In this document: in pieces, positions 40,401-50,645 of the stretch
Position numbering within the stretch: position 1 is the first letter of the stretch
Layout of the letters: every line of letters begins with the position of its first letter
Assembly: GCF_004379255.2 (NCBI RefSeq)
Contig: NW_024599112.1
Coordinates: 53,547 to 117,546, forward strand
Length of the DNA: 64,000 bases
From: Salvia splendens
Lineage: Eukaryota; Streptophyta; Magnoliopsida; Lamiales; Lamiaceae
Direction: 5' to 3'
The notes under the pieces: generated by a model
The model's input: only the letters and a program-made list of their open reading frames with translations
Databases searched by the model: none
What the model was told of the DNA's origin: nothing
Translations under genes and position numbers: made by a program

Positions 40401-42075
40401 TGGGAGATATGTCCTCCCATTTCGGAGTACGAGAGGAGTTCCACCAAAACGATACTCTCCTGAGAAGATTGGAAAGAAAAGCCGTTATGGGGTAGCAAAC
40501 TTTGTGCAAGGAAATCTGACCAAAATGGCACGGGCATTCGAAGCTGCACTATATGAAGAAGAGGAGATTCCGCAGTCAGCAACGGAAGCAATGAAACACA
40601 AACATTGGAGAGATGCTATGTTCACAGAAATGAAGGCACTTATGAGGAATAGTACATGGATGAAATGCAAGCTGCCAGAAGGGGCAAGAACTGTTGGATG
40701 CAGATGGGTGTTCACAATAAAGCGGAGGCCAGATGGCACCATAGAGAGATATAAGGCGAGACTCGTGGCGAAAGGGTACACCCAGACCTATGGAGTAGAT
40801 TATGATGAGACCTTCTCACCCGTGGCAAAGATCAACACTGTCAGAGTATTATTCTCAATTGCTGCCAACAAGGATTGGTCACTACATCAGTTTGATGTGA
40901 CTAATGCCTTCCTACACGGAGAGTTACCGAAACCTATCTTCATGGAACCCCCACCTGGGTTCACCGACGACTTTCAAGAAGGGGAGGTATGTCAACTGAA
41001 GAAGACATTGTACGGGCTGAAGCAATCCCCGCGAGCCTGGTTCGGGAGATTCACGGAGGTCATGAAGAAGTACGAGTACAAACAAAGCAACTCTGATCAT
41101 ACACTGTTCATCAAGAAGAGGAATGGCAAAATCACATGCCTAATTATATATGTGGATGACATGATCATTACTGGAGATGATGAGGAGGAGATTGCTCAAT
41201 TGAGGAAGAACTTGTTTAACGAGTTCGAGATGAAAGATTTGGGACCTCTCAAGTACTTCTTGGGCATAGAGGTATTGAGGTCTAAGAAGGGAATCTTCAT
41301 AAATCAGAGGAAGTATATACTGGATTTATTGGCTGAAATTGGGATGCTTGATTGCAAACCAGCAGATACCCCAATGGTCCAAAATCATGGACTGCAAATG
41401 AAGGAAGGAGCGAAACAGACAGACAGGGGGAGATACCAGAGATTGGTTGGGAAATTGATTTACTTATCCCACACCAGACCAGATATTGCTTACGCTGTGG
41501 GAATAGTGAGTCAGTTTATGCATGCACCGCAGGAAGAACACTGGGAGGCAGCCTTGCGAATTGTCCGATATTTGAAGGGAACGGCAGAACATGGTCTGAT
41601 GTTTGAAAGGCATGGACACTTGGAGATACACGGGTTCACAGATGCGGATTGGGCAGGAAACCCGAACGATAGGAAGTCCACTGCAGGATACTTCACCTTT
41701 GTAGGGGGTAACCTCGTGACATGGAGAAGTAAGAAACAAAAGGTAGTGTCCCTGTCAAGTGCAGAGGCAGAATTTCGAGGCATTAAAAGTGGGGTGACTG
41801 AACTACTTTGGCTAAGGAGGCTTATGAAGGAGCTAGACCTTTATTCATTTAAGACGTGCAAGTTGTTCTGTGATAACAAAGCAGCAATTAGCATATCAGA
41901 GAATCCAGTCCAACATGACCGGACGAAGCATGTAGAAGTTGACAGACACTTCATAAAGGAGAACATTGAGGCGAAGATTGTGGAGATGCCTTATGTCAAG
42001 TCCGAAGACCAGCTGGCTGATATCTTGACCAAGGCAGTGAACTCAAATCCTTTCAAGAGGTATTATGCAAGTTAA
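37450..42075 (+). CDS. Copia Gag-Pol polyprotein, 1541 aa, intact
   Basis: One frame encodes all parts in copia order. GAG: N-terminal FKLNGRNYPLWSRLMK and a CCHC knuckle, CSHCGKQKHTYETC, near residue 279. Protease: DCGATDTM near 475; the usual Ser after the catalytic Asp is Cys here. Integrase: GAG pre-integrase region with IGHPSPGYF, then HADVWGP near 659, DDCTRMTW, RSDNGREF and QNGVAERKNRT, supplying the DDE acids. Reverse transcriptase: GCRWVFTIKRRPDGTIERYK and YVDDMIITGDD near 1233. RNase H: TDADWAGNPNDRKSTAGY near 1396 and SSAEAEFRG. The C-terminus reads QLADILTKAVNSNPFKRYY. Length and domain set are complete and no stop or frameshift was seen. The start is the first in-frame ATG after the primer-binding site. 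Confidence 0.97.
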   Translation: MSDPDDTKNDPEQTTSLKNSKNVTVAFKLNGRNYPLWSRLMKVKIGGRGAYSYIRKDPPDSKSKGYDEWEENDLIVFSWIVDNIENDIITDFAHHQTSKALWESLAITFENKADKYLIYDLEEKAITIRQGDLDLETYYRKIHGLWINIDRCQKQPITCCDKGIGQYRVHSNEKRLFKFLAGLNPEYDSIKRDILKEDPYPSVEAAYGWMKTEAARRRIMPPTSSPTTMEASGGKTGDSSSGEIGSGFAAQNQRPTHRSGTPRLAATGRPGNRQDTSKLWCSHCGKQKHTYETCFKRLGYPEWWEERQKPRPAQYQAKMAVAVGRNDEGQPRQIATENHGGTVGQGSPVYQETPSGGGSVRGTGNFAGRTGMEDRVKGCAEGGNGFGIVIPNPNTLCSSQLPPQTFKYLQKIPHTFKNRPPNCYKLGIDPNRNHKSLTDPYVCNFISENPFAPPEKISAAYIVHNRTDTTKGWIFDCGATDTMTPNRDDFVDLNEVNKTYIKTASGELMTVEGSGTIEISPTLRLRNCLYVPVLSQRLMSISHVTKELNCTLLMHPDFCILQDIRTRRILRRGTEKQGLYYVDEIAQHGSAMLAHGSTKQEIWLWNQRIGHPSPGYFKLLFPKLSIPSDFLCETCFLAKSHRQSFKLTNTRMNAIFSLVHADVWGPAPIVGGSGFRYYVIFVDDCTRMTWIYFLKNKSEVVDKFTLFYQMIQTQFQTTIKTLRSDNGREFVNSAMTQFCREKGMIHQTSCAYTPEQNGVAERKNRTILEITRAIMIESKVPKHFWPEAIATSVYLMNRLPTKILNKKTPLDILSKQTKIPQHLNLQPRVFGCTVYVHIPKHERTRLSPCANKCVFVGYGLNQKGYRCFDPTTKKVVTTMNCNFLETEFFYHTHLSSQGESDPGKSEDYLSWVVPPPNSSIEDLTEPPVVTAAEQVSPESSHPRPNDHPQTISEVIPEPSPSENTVFTDPDTESPEEDDAIDGDTGRYVLPFRSTRGVPPKRYSPEKIGKKSRYGVANFVQGNLTKMARAFEAALYEEEEIPQSATEAMKHKHWRDAMFTEMKALMRNSTWMKCKLPEGARTVGCRWVFTIKRRPDGTIERYKARLVAKGYTQTYGVDYDETFSPVAKINTVRVLFSIAANKDWSLHQFDVTNAFLHGELPKPIFMEPPPGFTDDFQEGEVCQLKKTLYGLKQSPRAWFGRFTEVMKKYEYKQSNSDHTLFIKKRNGKITCLIIYVDDMIITGDDEEEIAQLRKNLFNEFEMKDLGPLKYFLGIEVLRSKKGIFINQRKYILDLLAEIGMLDCKPADTPMVQNHGLQMKEGAKQTDRGRYQRLVGKLIYLSHTRPDIAYAVGIVSQFMHAPQEEHWEAALRIVRYLKGTAEHGLMFERHGHLEIHGFTDADWAGNPNDRKSTAGYFTFVGGNLVTWRSKKQKVVSLSSAEAEFRGIKSGVTELLWLRRLMKELDLYSFKTCKLFCDNKAAISISENPVQHDRTKHVEVDRHFIKENIEAKIVEMPYVKSEDQLADILTKAVNSNPFKRYYAS

Positions 42076-42099
42076 GTATCGGCAATCCCGTTACTTAAC

Positions 42100-42110
42100 T
42101 TGAGGGGGAG
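42100..42110 (+). other. Copia polypurine tract
   Basis: TTGAGGGGGAG ends exactly at the right LTR; it would prime plus-strand DNA synthesis. Confidence 0.85.
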
Positions 42111-42308
42111 TGTTGGAAGAAAATCACGTAATATCAGGGAGATTGGAGTGATTATATCTTGCCAAGTATAGAAGATATGGAATCAATTGTAATCAATATA
42201 GAATCTAGGTTTACCTTGTATAATTCTCGGTAGTCTCTATATAATAGAGCTTAATGTACAGTTTTGAATATCAATGAAAATACAGCCACTTCATCGACCC
42301 TTTTAACA
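42111..42308 (+). repeat. Copia right (3') LTR, 198 bp
   Basis: Same sequence as the left LTR by eye over the full 198 bp, followed by the CATAT target copy. Confidence 0.95.
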
Positions 42309-42365
42309 CATATCAATCCAAAAAAAATCGTTTCATTTTTAATGGAATTGAGAGTATTATTTGAA

Positions 42366-42606
42366 TACTCCCTCAATACCAAGATAAGCGAGTTATATTC
42401 ATTTTTGGATGTCCCTTATAATGGGTCATTTTTCATTTTAGCAAAAAGTCATCTCTTACTTTATTCTCCACTTATTTTATCTTTTCTCTGCTTCTCCACT
42501 TTTTTTTCTCTCTTACTTTACTCTTATTCTTTAACTCTTTAAAAATAAATTCCTTAAATCTTGTAACCAAAAGAAGTGTTTGGCTTATCTTGGGACGAAG
42601 AGAGTA
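42366..42606. mobile_element. Stowaway-type MITE, 241 bp
   Basis: Left end TACTCCCTCAATACCAAGAT is mirrored by ATCTTGGGACGAAGAGAGTA on the right. AT-rich and non-coding; it lies just beyond the copia target duplication. Confidence 0.75.
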
Positions 42607-43121
42607 TTTAACTTGAATTTGCTTCCTTTGTTGCAAAATAGTACTCCTGCTCCGCATAGTTAACTTGATACAAATTTTAAAAATTTTAAAAATATTGGTG
42701 GAATATAAATTTTATAATAAAATGAAAAATATAAAATTTAATTTATAACTAATAAAATTGAAAAACGACTCTGTATTAAAATGACAAAAGCAGAATAGGA
42801 TGCAAGGCTAACAAAGACTAATTTAATAGTAATGTTTACAAAAATCTTGGCCAGCATTTATTCATCGTGGTCGATGTCCGCCCGTGTATATAACGGCAGT
42901 GTTTATTGTTTATTAATCTCACTATTTGGTGGGATAAATTTATTCTCGTCACCGCACCGGTGTTTATTGTCTATTAATCTCATTTTGAAGTATGTACAAG
43001 TGACATTGAGCCTATCGTGTTGGTCATATACTACTTTCACTTATCAATATATGCATGTTTTCGTCAGCCAATACTATGTCATCTTAGATTGTGGTGATCA
43101 ACATTCCAGAATAAATTATAT

Positions 43122-43322
43122 TACTCCGTCCCATAGTAGATGTCACATTTTCCTTTTAATTTATCTCATAAAAGATGTCACATTTCCTCTTTTAAAAAAA
43201 AATTCCTTCTCACATCAATTATCAAATTATATTTTCTCTCACCACTTAACACACAAAATAACATCTCTTAAAATCTCATGCCATCTCCCAAGTGTGATAT
43301 CTACTATGGAACGGAGGGAGTA
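43122..43322. mobile_element. Stowaway-type MITE, 201 bp
   Basis: TACTCCGTCCCATAGTAGAT on the left is the near-perfect inverse of ATCTACTATGGAACGGAGGG on the right. It can form a clean end-to-end hairpin. The open frame across it is incidental. Confidence 0.85.
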
Positions 43323-43599
43323 TTACTTTATAGAATTGTGTTTAGATTTGTCGGAGTTAATATTATCCTAAAGAGATATTCTATTAATGATGTATTGTAT
43401 GGAAACCTAGCTAGATCGAATTCACAGTTAGTATAGTGACTACCTCCTAGCAATTCTGTATAAAAGAGATTAATTAAATTGAGCTAGTTAGCAAACTCAA
43501 GTAATTCATGGACATAGAATATCTTAAACACAAGAAACATAATTAAAATGAATCCGGATTATGTAACTCAGATTTGGAATGGTGAATAAGTATTAATCA

Positions 43600-43866
43600 A
43601 TCGTACTCACCAGGTCCCAAAAAAATATGAGAGACAGAAATTAAAATAAAATTGGTAAAGTAAGAGAGAGGAAGAGGAGAATGTTAGTTTAAGTTCTATT
43701 AGTAGATAGTAAGACTCACATTATTATTAGTATTTTAATGGTGATATAAATTGTAAATAACTTGATAATAAATTGGGATTACTTTCCATAAATGGAAATG
43801 CACATATTTTTACGGGACGGACGAAAATAAAAAAAATACATATATTTTTATGAGACGAATGGAGTA
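43600..43866. mobile_element. Decayed MITE related to that at 58621-58898
   Basis: It shares the interior ATATGAGAGACAGAAATTAAA...GGTAAAGTAAGAGAG type and the right end TTTTTATGAGACGAATGGAGTA with the element at 58621. The left terminus is poorly kept, so the start is approximate. Confidence 0.5.
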
Positions 43867-44104
43867 TAAATTTTTATCTTATTTTTAAACCGAATTAACT
43901 TTGTTTATTAGTTCAAGAAATCGTGCACCAAAGAATACTACTATTTCCTAAATCAACATGCGAGACTCCTGTTCTCTAGAAGCAAATAGGTGACAATTAA
44001 GTTCATAGCACTGGTTCACAAGAAAAGCTAAGACGACACTAGCAACTAATATCAAAGAGTATATAACAAGTAACAATCCACATGAATCATTCTAGCATGT
44101 ATAC

Positions 44105-44727
44105 TGTTACAGACGTGCTCCATAACAAGTCCGATTACTATCGTCTAGTTTATTCGGACAAGCGCCGGCGGCCAAATAGACTCGGCGGCGGTGTTCGAAG
44201 TGGCTGACGCGGGTGAATCCCGTCGGCAGCTTAAGGTTGAAAGATTATCTTGCAAAACAATACAAGTTGTGGGCAAAATATTTCATTAATTAAACGTCAT
44301 CAACGAAATAGCCCTATTTATATGACTAAGGACCCTAGGGTTGGTTCGACTTAACCTAGACATTCGGGAAAGAACCAACAAAGAAAACCCGAACGGGACT
44401 TATATATTCGGCTCGACACTAAACGCAAAAATAATAGTTTTAAACAAAAATGTCCAAAAATAACATAAAGCAATAAAAAAGGATCACATAGCTCTCGTTA
44501 GTCTTATTTGGCGACATAATCTTGGTACCGATCCAGAGCCTTGAGGTTCTCGCTTGATCTCAACTTCCTTCCCACCGTCACCCTCGTCGGCGTTCACTTC
44601 CTTCGGTCCCTCATCCATATCCGTCGCTGCTTCTTCCCCTTCACTACTCACCCCGCCGGTTGTCTTGCCTGCATTATCCCCTTCCGTAGGATCGATGTTC
44701 TCCGGCCGGTCTGGTGTATACCTAACA
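44105..44727 (-). repeat. Gypsy 3' LTR (left in window), 623 bp
   Basis: Compared with the other LTR it shows scattered substitutions, for example GACGTGCTCCATAACAAG against GACATGCTCCGTAACAAA. It is followed (minus-strand upstream) by a purine-rich tract. Confidence 0.92.
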
Positions 44728-44740
44728 ACTCCCCCTCCGT
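44728..44740 (-). other. Gypsy polypurine tract
   Basis: On the minus strand GGAGGGGGAGT abuts the 3' LTR, the position of the plus-strand primer. Confidence 0.7.
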
Positions 44741-47645
44741 TACCCACACCAAATCGCCTACTTCAAATTCCACATGTCTTCTATGACGGTTAGCCGACGC
44801 CGCCATGCTCTGTCGAGCCCTTTCCAAGTTACGTCGCGGCTCGACAAGAAGCTCACCCTCTGTCGAATTATGTCTGCTACATTAGGGAGAGTCTTCGCCG
44901 ATGGCAGAGCGGCCACTAAAGTAGGTGGCTCCCTCCCGTAAAGGGCACGGTAAGGGGAGGTGCCCAATGCAGCGTGATGGAAGTAGTTAAGCGCCAGTTC
45001 AGCCCAGGATAAGAAATTCGACCACTTCGTTGGTCTATCCGCAATGAAGGCCCCCAAATAATGTTCCAATACCCTATTATGCACCTCTGTCTATCCGTCC
45101 GATTGTGGATGATATGCCGTCGTGAAATTAAGCTTAGTACCACTTAATCGCATCATTTTCTCCCAAACTTCATTTAAAAACATCGAATCACGATCAGACA
45201 CCAAAGTTTTGAGAAAACCATGATGGCGCAGTACAATATTCACGGATAAGTGAGCATATTTAGACAAACGGTCCACCACTACCATTATAGTCGTGTACCC
45301 TCGTGATTGCGGTAGCCCCGTAATGAAATCCATACATACATCTTCCCAGACCTGCGAAGGGACAAGCAAAGGCTGCAAGAGGCCCACTGGTTTTTAGGTC
45401 GAATATTTTGTGGACTGACATATCACGCATTCATCCACGAACTTCCTCACATCCTTTCGCATCTTTGGCCCAAAAAAATCCGCGGCTAAAAGGCGAAACG
45501 TGCGCTTGTGGCCAGGATGGGCCTGCCAATGGAGTACTATGATGCTCAGTCAGCAGCGCTTTCTTCGTGGCTGAATCTGCACTCACCATCACTCTCCAAT
45601 TAAAATAAATTAAGCCCTCAATCCAAGCTAGATTTGCTGGGGCTTCCCCTGCTCTGATCTGCCGCGTCAATTCAATCATATCCGGCAACGATGCTGTCTC
45701 CTCCCTAATTCGGTCCATCAACAGTAGTACAGGCTTGGCCACCAATGAAATGCAGCCGCTGTTTCCTGCTCAATTCGATCAGCGGTAGCTCCTCGCTCAG
45801 ACAGCGCTGACGGCTCCGACGACTCCACGTCGTCCCGTCGTGACAAGGCATCAGCTACCCGATTCGAACTTCCGCGCTTATACTCGATTGTGAACTTATT
45901 ACCCATCAATTTACATGCATACATATGCTGGTCCGGTGTTTGGACTACTTGCTGCAGTAACTCTTACAAACTCTTTTGATCGCTGCGAATGATAAACTGC
46001 CGACCCAAAAGGTATTGTCTCCATTTCTGCACGACCTCTACTATAGCATATAACTCTTTGTGATAAGTGGAGGCTACCCGACGTCTTGGACCCAGCTTTT
46101 TACTGAAGAACGCAATTGGATGGCCGGACTGAATGAGCACCGCCCAATTCCGATATCTGATGCGTCGGTTTGATACAGAATGGTTGCTCGAAATCTGGAA
46201 GGCTCAAAACTGGTGCCGAAGTCATAGCAGCTTTAATTCAGTGAAAGCTGCCTCTGTTGTAGAAGACCATTCAAAAGCATCCTTTTTTAGTAAATCCGTC
46301 AGTGGTGCAGCAATCGTTGCATAATGTGCTATGAAGCGCCTATAATACCAGGTCATACCTAAAAATCCCCTTAACTGTTTAACGTTCGTCGGAGTCGGCC
46401 AAACAGACATCGCCTCTAGCATAGCCGGATCCGCCTTCAAAAATCCCTCTGAAATAATGTGGCCGAGATACTCCACTGAAGTGCTGCAGAAAGAGCACTT
46501 AGATAATTTCACAAAGAACTTGTTGTTTCGTAGGAGCGACAAAACTGCAGTCAAATGATCACCATGTGATTCCAGAGTAGGGCTATACACCAATATGTCA
46601 TCGAAAAACACAATCACACATTTTCAAAGGAGGGGTCGGAAGATGCCGTTCATAGCTGCTTGAAAGGTGGATGGTGCAGTAGTAAGACCAAACAACATTA
46701 TAAGAAACTCAAAATGCCCATCAGATGTTCTAAAGGCAGTCTTAAAGATATCATCCTCATGCATTCGGATTTGGTGATATCCTGATCGAAGATCCAGCTT
46801 GGTGAAGAATTTAGCTCCGCCTAATTCGTCAAATAACTCATCTGCTGTAGGGATGGGAAAGTGGTCAGGGACTGTAGCAATATTAAGAGCCCTATAATCA
46901 ATGCAAAATCGGAACGTACCGTCTTTTTTGCGAATAAGCAACACCGGAGAAGAGAACGGACTCTGACTGCGTTGGATGATGCCTTGACCCAACATGTCCC
47001 GAACTTGCCTTTCTATTTCATTCTTCTGAAAATATGGATAGCGATATGGGTGAACATTTATAGGCTTCGTGTTTGGGAGCAGGTGAATCTTGTGATCAAA
47101 TTCGCGCTGTGGTGGCATCCCGCGGGGAAGATTAAAAACCCCACGGTACAGCTCCAACACGTGCCGCACCTCGTCCGGAATATCCGGCGGAAATTGCTCA
47201 TCCTTACTCGCTGCCATCTCTACGTCGGAGTTCTCCAAACTGACAATTTCATAGAATTCGTGATCCGTCGAGCAGGCTGTCATCACCGCTAGTGTCTGTA
47301 GAGAAATTTCCCTTGGTCCCAGTGAGATCCCCTTCAAGAAAACCCTCTGATCACCCCTGTAAAATTCCAATGTCTTCTCCACAAAGTCTGCCGAGATCTT
47401 CCCCAAAAACTCGAGCCAAGCCATGCCCAGTATAACGTCCGGTCCGTGATGAGCAAGAATATGTAAATCCACTGCAAATAGTGAGCCCTGCATGGTGAGT
47501 TTCGTCTACCGAGATACATGTGTACACAACAAGGATGCCCCATTACCGACTAACACTCTGAAAGGTCGAATTGGTGTCAGTTCTAGCTGTAAAGAATCCG
47601 CGATGCGTGTGTGGAGAAAGTCCATAGGTCGCGCCGGTGTCGATC
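44741..47645 (-). pseudogene. Gypsy pol: protease, reverse transcriptase, RNase H, integrase (broken)
   Basis: From 47645 downward: protease VLIDTGAT, then DVILGMAWLEFLGKI; reverse transcriptase with PYRYPYFQKNEIERQV, KKDGTFRFCIDYRALN, KLDLRSGYHQIRM and FFDDILVYSP; RNase H (YKRGSSNRVADALSRR); integrase (VCMDFITGLPQSRGYTTI, VVVDRLSKYAHL, AYHPQSDG, LNYFHHAALGTSPYRALYG). The reading frame is interrupted by several in-frame stops, for example after RPLL near 46624 and after AYHPQSDG near 45093, and by frame changes. The retroviral-type active site is FFDD here. The element cannot be autonomous in this form. Confidence 0.92.
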
Positions 47646-47650
47646 AACAC

Positions 47651-49136
47651 TGAAAGTTGCTCCTTTCGTTCTCTCTCTTCATCTTCTGTGTTATCGTTGT
47701 GGCTTACTCAAGTTAGATCGTCAAACTGATCCAGCCAGCCTATATATGCATGTTACCTGCAAACTGCAGGTGAGTGGATCCAGTAAAAGCTCAGGCTGAT
47801 AAACTCGAGACTGATTCAACTTGAGTAAGATGAACAAGATAGCTACAAAGGAGCGTGTTTTCAAAACCTTAACTCACATTACTATTAACTAGTATAGGGA
47901 AGTAAGGATCGATCCCACAGAGATGAGGCGTTCGACATTTGTTTGCATGACACGACTTGAGGATAGCTGCTGCCACGCTTTCTAGGGGGTGGGTTAAGTT
48001 AACTACTGGACTTGAGAAAACTAAATTAACTGAATTGATCAACTTGCAGGACAAAGCTAAAAATACTTGATCAACTTAACTAAACTTTCCATAAATAGAC
48101 AAACAGAATAAACGGGGACTGTCAGTCCCCTGCAAAAAGCACTGTAAAGTAAAAACTTTCTAACAACTTCATCTTCTTCACCAAATCAACATAGAAAATA
48201 GAACAAAGAACAGATCTGAAAAGCTACGGAAGATGAAACATCATAACAACTCATAAAATTAAATCTACACCTAAGATCTAAGCTAAGATCACTTAAACGA
48301 GAAAACTAACCCATAATCATGCAGAAACGAAACATAAACTGCTAGATCTAAATCATCCTAAAAGCTCTCAAACATGAAACATCAGATTTGACCAAATCAA
48401 AACAGAACAAGACACCTTTGAGCTAAGACATGCGACATAAGAAGGAATCGAGACACAGATCAACAACATCATGCATGGAAACAGAACACATCAACCGAAA
48501 ATGAAAACATAATTTCAAATTTACTAAATCAAAACATCAAGAGTCATTAACATTAAAACTAAACTGAAAATAAACTACGAAAGCAGTAGATTGTTTCATC
48601 ACCCCTTCTCGGAGTGCAATAACAGAACCGAAGATAAAAGTGCAGGAAACTACCACCAAACTACCAGCTAAACTAAACTAGAACAAGACCAAGTGTGTGT
48701 GTGCAACGAAATCAAGAAGATGAAGTGAAAAGAGAGCTGAATTTCTAAAAATGTTCTAACTAAGAAAGCTTATGAGACCTCCCATTTCACCACTGGCAGG
48801 ACTCCCTTTTTCTTATGTCGGGCTTCCTTTATATAGAGAGGCGTAGGGCTATGATCCCTAGGGTACCATCCTCTCTGAAATGTCATTCCTGCCCTTCACA
48901 TTTGGTGGTGGGGTCTTTAGCTATATCTCCCAATGCAGAACTCCTGCCGGATCCTTTTGATTTTTGACTTGATCAACTCAAAGCCGCAGTTTTTGTTCCT
49001 TTCGTCCGCCCTATTGATTTGTTCCTTTCTCTGAAAATGGCGGATTTCACACATACCTGGCTCAAAAATGGCTGTTAGTTTATAGAATTTGATGTAGTTT
49101 TACCAATAGAACACGTGCATGAAACGAGCCTCATCA
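47651..49136 (-). mobile_element. Solo LTR (1486 bp) inside the gypsy element
   Basis: On the minus strand it begins TGATGAGGCTCGTTTCATGC at 49136 and ends CAACTTTCA at 47651. GTGTT (plus-strand AACAC) flanks it at 49137-49141 and 47646-47650. Outside the insert the gypsy coding sequence continues directly from VGSIGRTKV to VLIDTGAT. It belongs to the same family as 6410-7915 and 60648-62178. A TATATAG box lies in its middle, and the shared TCTGTGGGATCGATC block is near its end. No second LTR or internal region is present. Confidence 0.88.
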
Positions 49137-50622
49137 AACACCCCCACCTTCGTCCTACCAATTGAGCCAACCACATGAAACGGTGTCGAACGGTTCTGAC
49201 CGTCCAACGAATGGAGATGTGATAGATCGGCTGTAATAATCTCCTCTTTCATATTAAACCCTCTTCACCCTGTTCCTCCTCCAAATCCTCGCCCAAGTAA
49301 CATAATAATTTCACCTTGCAGACATGGCCCACCGCCCACTTCTCGGGGCAATGCTAGCATATGCCCATCCGCGATCTCTCCGCCTTTTCAGCGTTAGACA
49401 CTTTAATAGGTTGAAACCACGGTTTATCCTGGTCCCGACCCGAAGGATTCATTGCCTGTGTTGTCGGTATGCCTGCAGGGAACCGTGCGCGTTTCCTGGA
49501 CCCAAGGATAAGGAAGATCAATTGTCACGGCCTGAACATTGTCTGCGTGAGAAGGTTGCTGACTGTTGTTGTCTCTCCTCCTGGGTCGCGGCTAGCCGAA
49601 GTGCCAAAGCCATAGCAGTTGCGAGGGACGTCGGCTGTTGGAGCTCCACTTTTCTTGGATCGGTTTTTTAAGCCCTGCGATAAATATCGGTATTAGAGAT
49701 GATTCCGAAAGATCCCCCACACGATTCAAATATCATTCAAAAGTGGCGTGGTATTCCCCAACTGTGCCAGTTTGGACCAACTTCGCAATAAGTCTTGTGT
49801 AGTTTTTGAAGCTCTGAGGATCAAACCTATGTCGAACGTCTTCCAAGAATTCCGGCCAAGTCACAAACTCATTATTTGCTCGATAATTAAAAACCCATTT
49901 GGAAGTCGGGGGGGTCAAACAACATAACCACATAATGCAAACGATCCTCCTCTGGAATCATGACATGGTCAAAACAATATTGGACTCTCGAAATCTAATT
50001 AGCTGCATCGGAACCGTCAAAATAGGGGGTTACCATCTTCACACCCCTTTGGATCGTACCCCGGCTAATTAAAACGGGCCCGCTGCTGAGGCGGGTCCCA
50101 ACACGTCGCGTTGCGATTACCAAACTGTTCCTCATCTTCCCAATTGCCATGCCTGTACTGAGGTGGGTCCCAATTGTTGCAGTTTCGGGGACGCCCAAAC
50201 TGCTGGTCGTAGGCACCGCCCCGTCGTGGTTGATTACGACCACCCCTCTCTCGGTACAGCCCAGCCCCATTACGATCGCCACGTCGACCCCTACCTGCGC
50301 CCCTTCGGTTCCAGAGATCCATGTTATTGTGTCTGCCCTCCATCTCAAAACCCTGGCATAATTGTGCCCTGTGATCATCATACTCATGTTCATCCTCATC
50401 GCCAGAATTATACCTAGGGCACGGGACGTGAATCCCCAGTGTTTCCAAGATCTCAATCCTAGATTCCAATTTATCAAAGCGTTCCATCATGCGTTGATTG
50501 ATCTCAATCCGTGATTGTTTTACCGGTGTTGCGCGAGGTATCGACCTGATTGATCGGCGTTGTGTTAGCGCCTGTCGCGACCCGCGTGGAGGGTCGGTGT
50601 TGGTGGTGTTGTGTGTAGCCAT
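49137..50622 (-). pseudogene. Gypsy gag with zinc knuckle (broken)
   Basis: ATG at 50622 lies only 24 bp from the 5' LTR. The N-terminus is charged (RIEINQRMMERFDKLESRIE), then Arg/Gly-rich (GRGRRGDRNGAG). The core retrotransposon gag domain is recognisable at about 49730-49940 (FVTWPEFLEDVRHRFDP; LVQTGTVGEYHATFE). A CCHC knuckle lies near 49330-49370, CHCPEKWAVGHVCK-like, but a TAG stop falls inside it after the first Cys. Other stops lie near 50060 and 49990. It ends at the solo-LTR insertion. Confidence 0.85.
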
Positions 50623-50630
50623 GAGTACTG

Positions 50631-50643
50631 GATGAAAGCACCA
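50631..50643 (-). other. Gypsy primer-binding site
   Basis: On the minus strand TGGTGCTTTCATC lies two bases inside the 5' LTR. It would pair with a tRNA ending GATGAAAGCACCA; the tRNA type is not assigned. Only 8 bp separate it from the gag ATG. Confidence 0.6.
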
Positions 50644-50645
50644 GA

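Larger units (their letters stand above)
37120..42308 (+). mobile_element. Intact Ty1/copia retrotransposon, 5189 bp
   Basis: Two 198-bp LTRs (37120-37317, 42111-42308) appear identical base for base. The element is flanked by CATAT at 37115-37119 and 42309-42313. A primer-binding site follows the left LTR, a polypurine tract precedes the right one, and one uninterrupted 1541-codon polyprotein lies between. Identical LTRs mean a recent insertion, since LTRs start equal and diverge with time. Small LTRs and total length suit the Ale-like end of plant copia diversity, but that placement is a guess. Confidence 0.97.

Noticed and set aside
49137..49160. The purine-rich GGTGGGGGTGTT before the LTR at 49136 read as a polypurine tract of a full element
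   Set aside because: The GTGTT is a target copy also found at the other end, and gypsy coding sequence continues across the insert. The LTR is therefore solo and the G-run is gypsy coding sequence.
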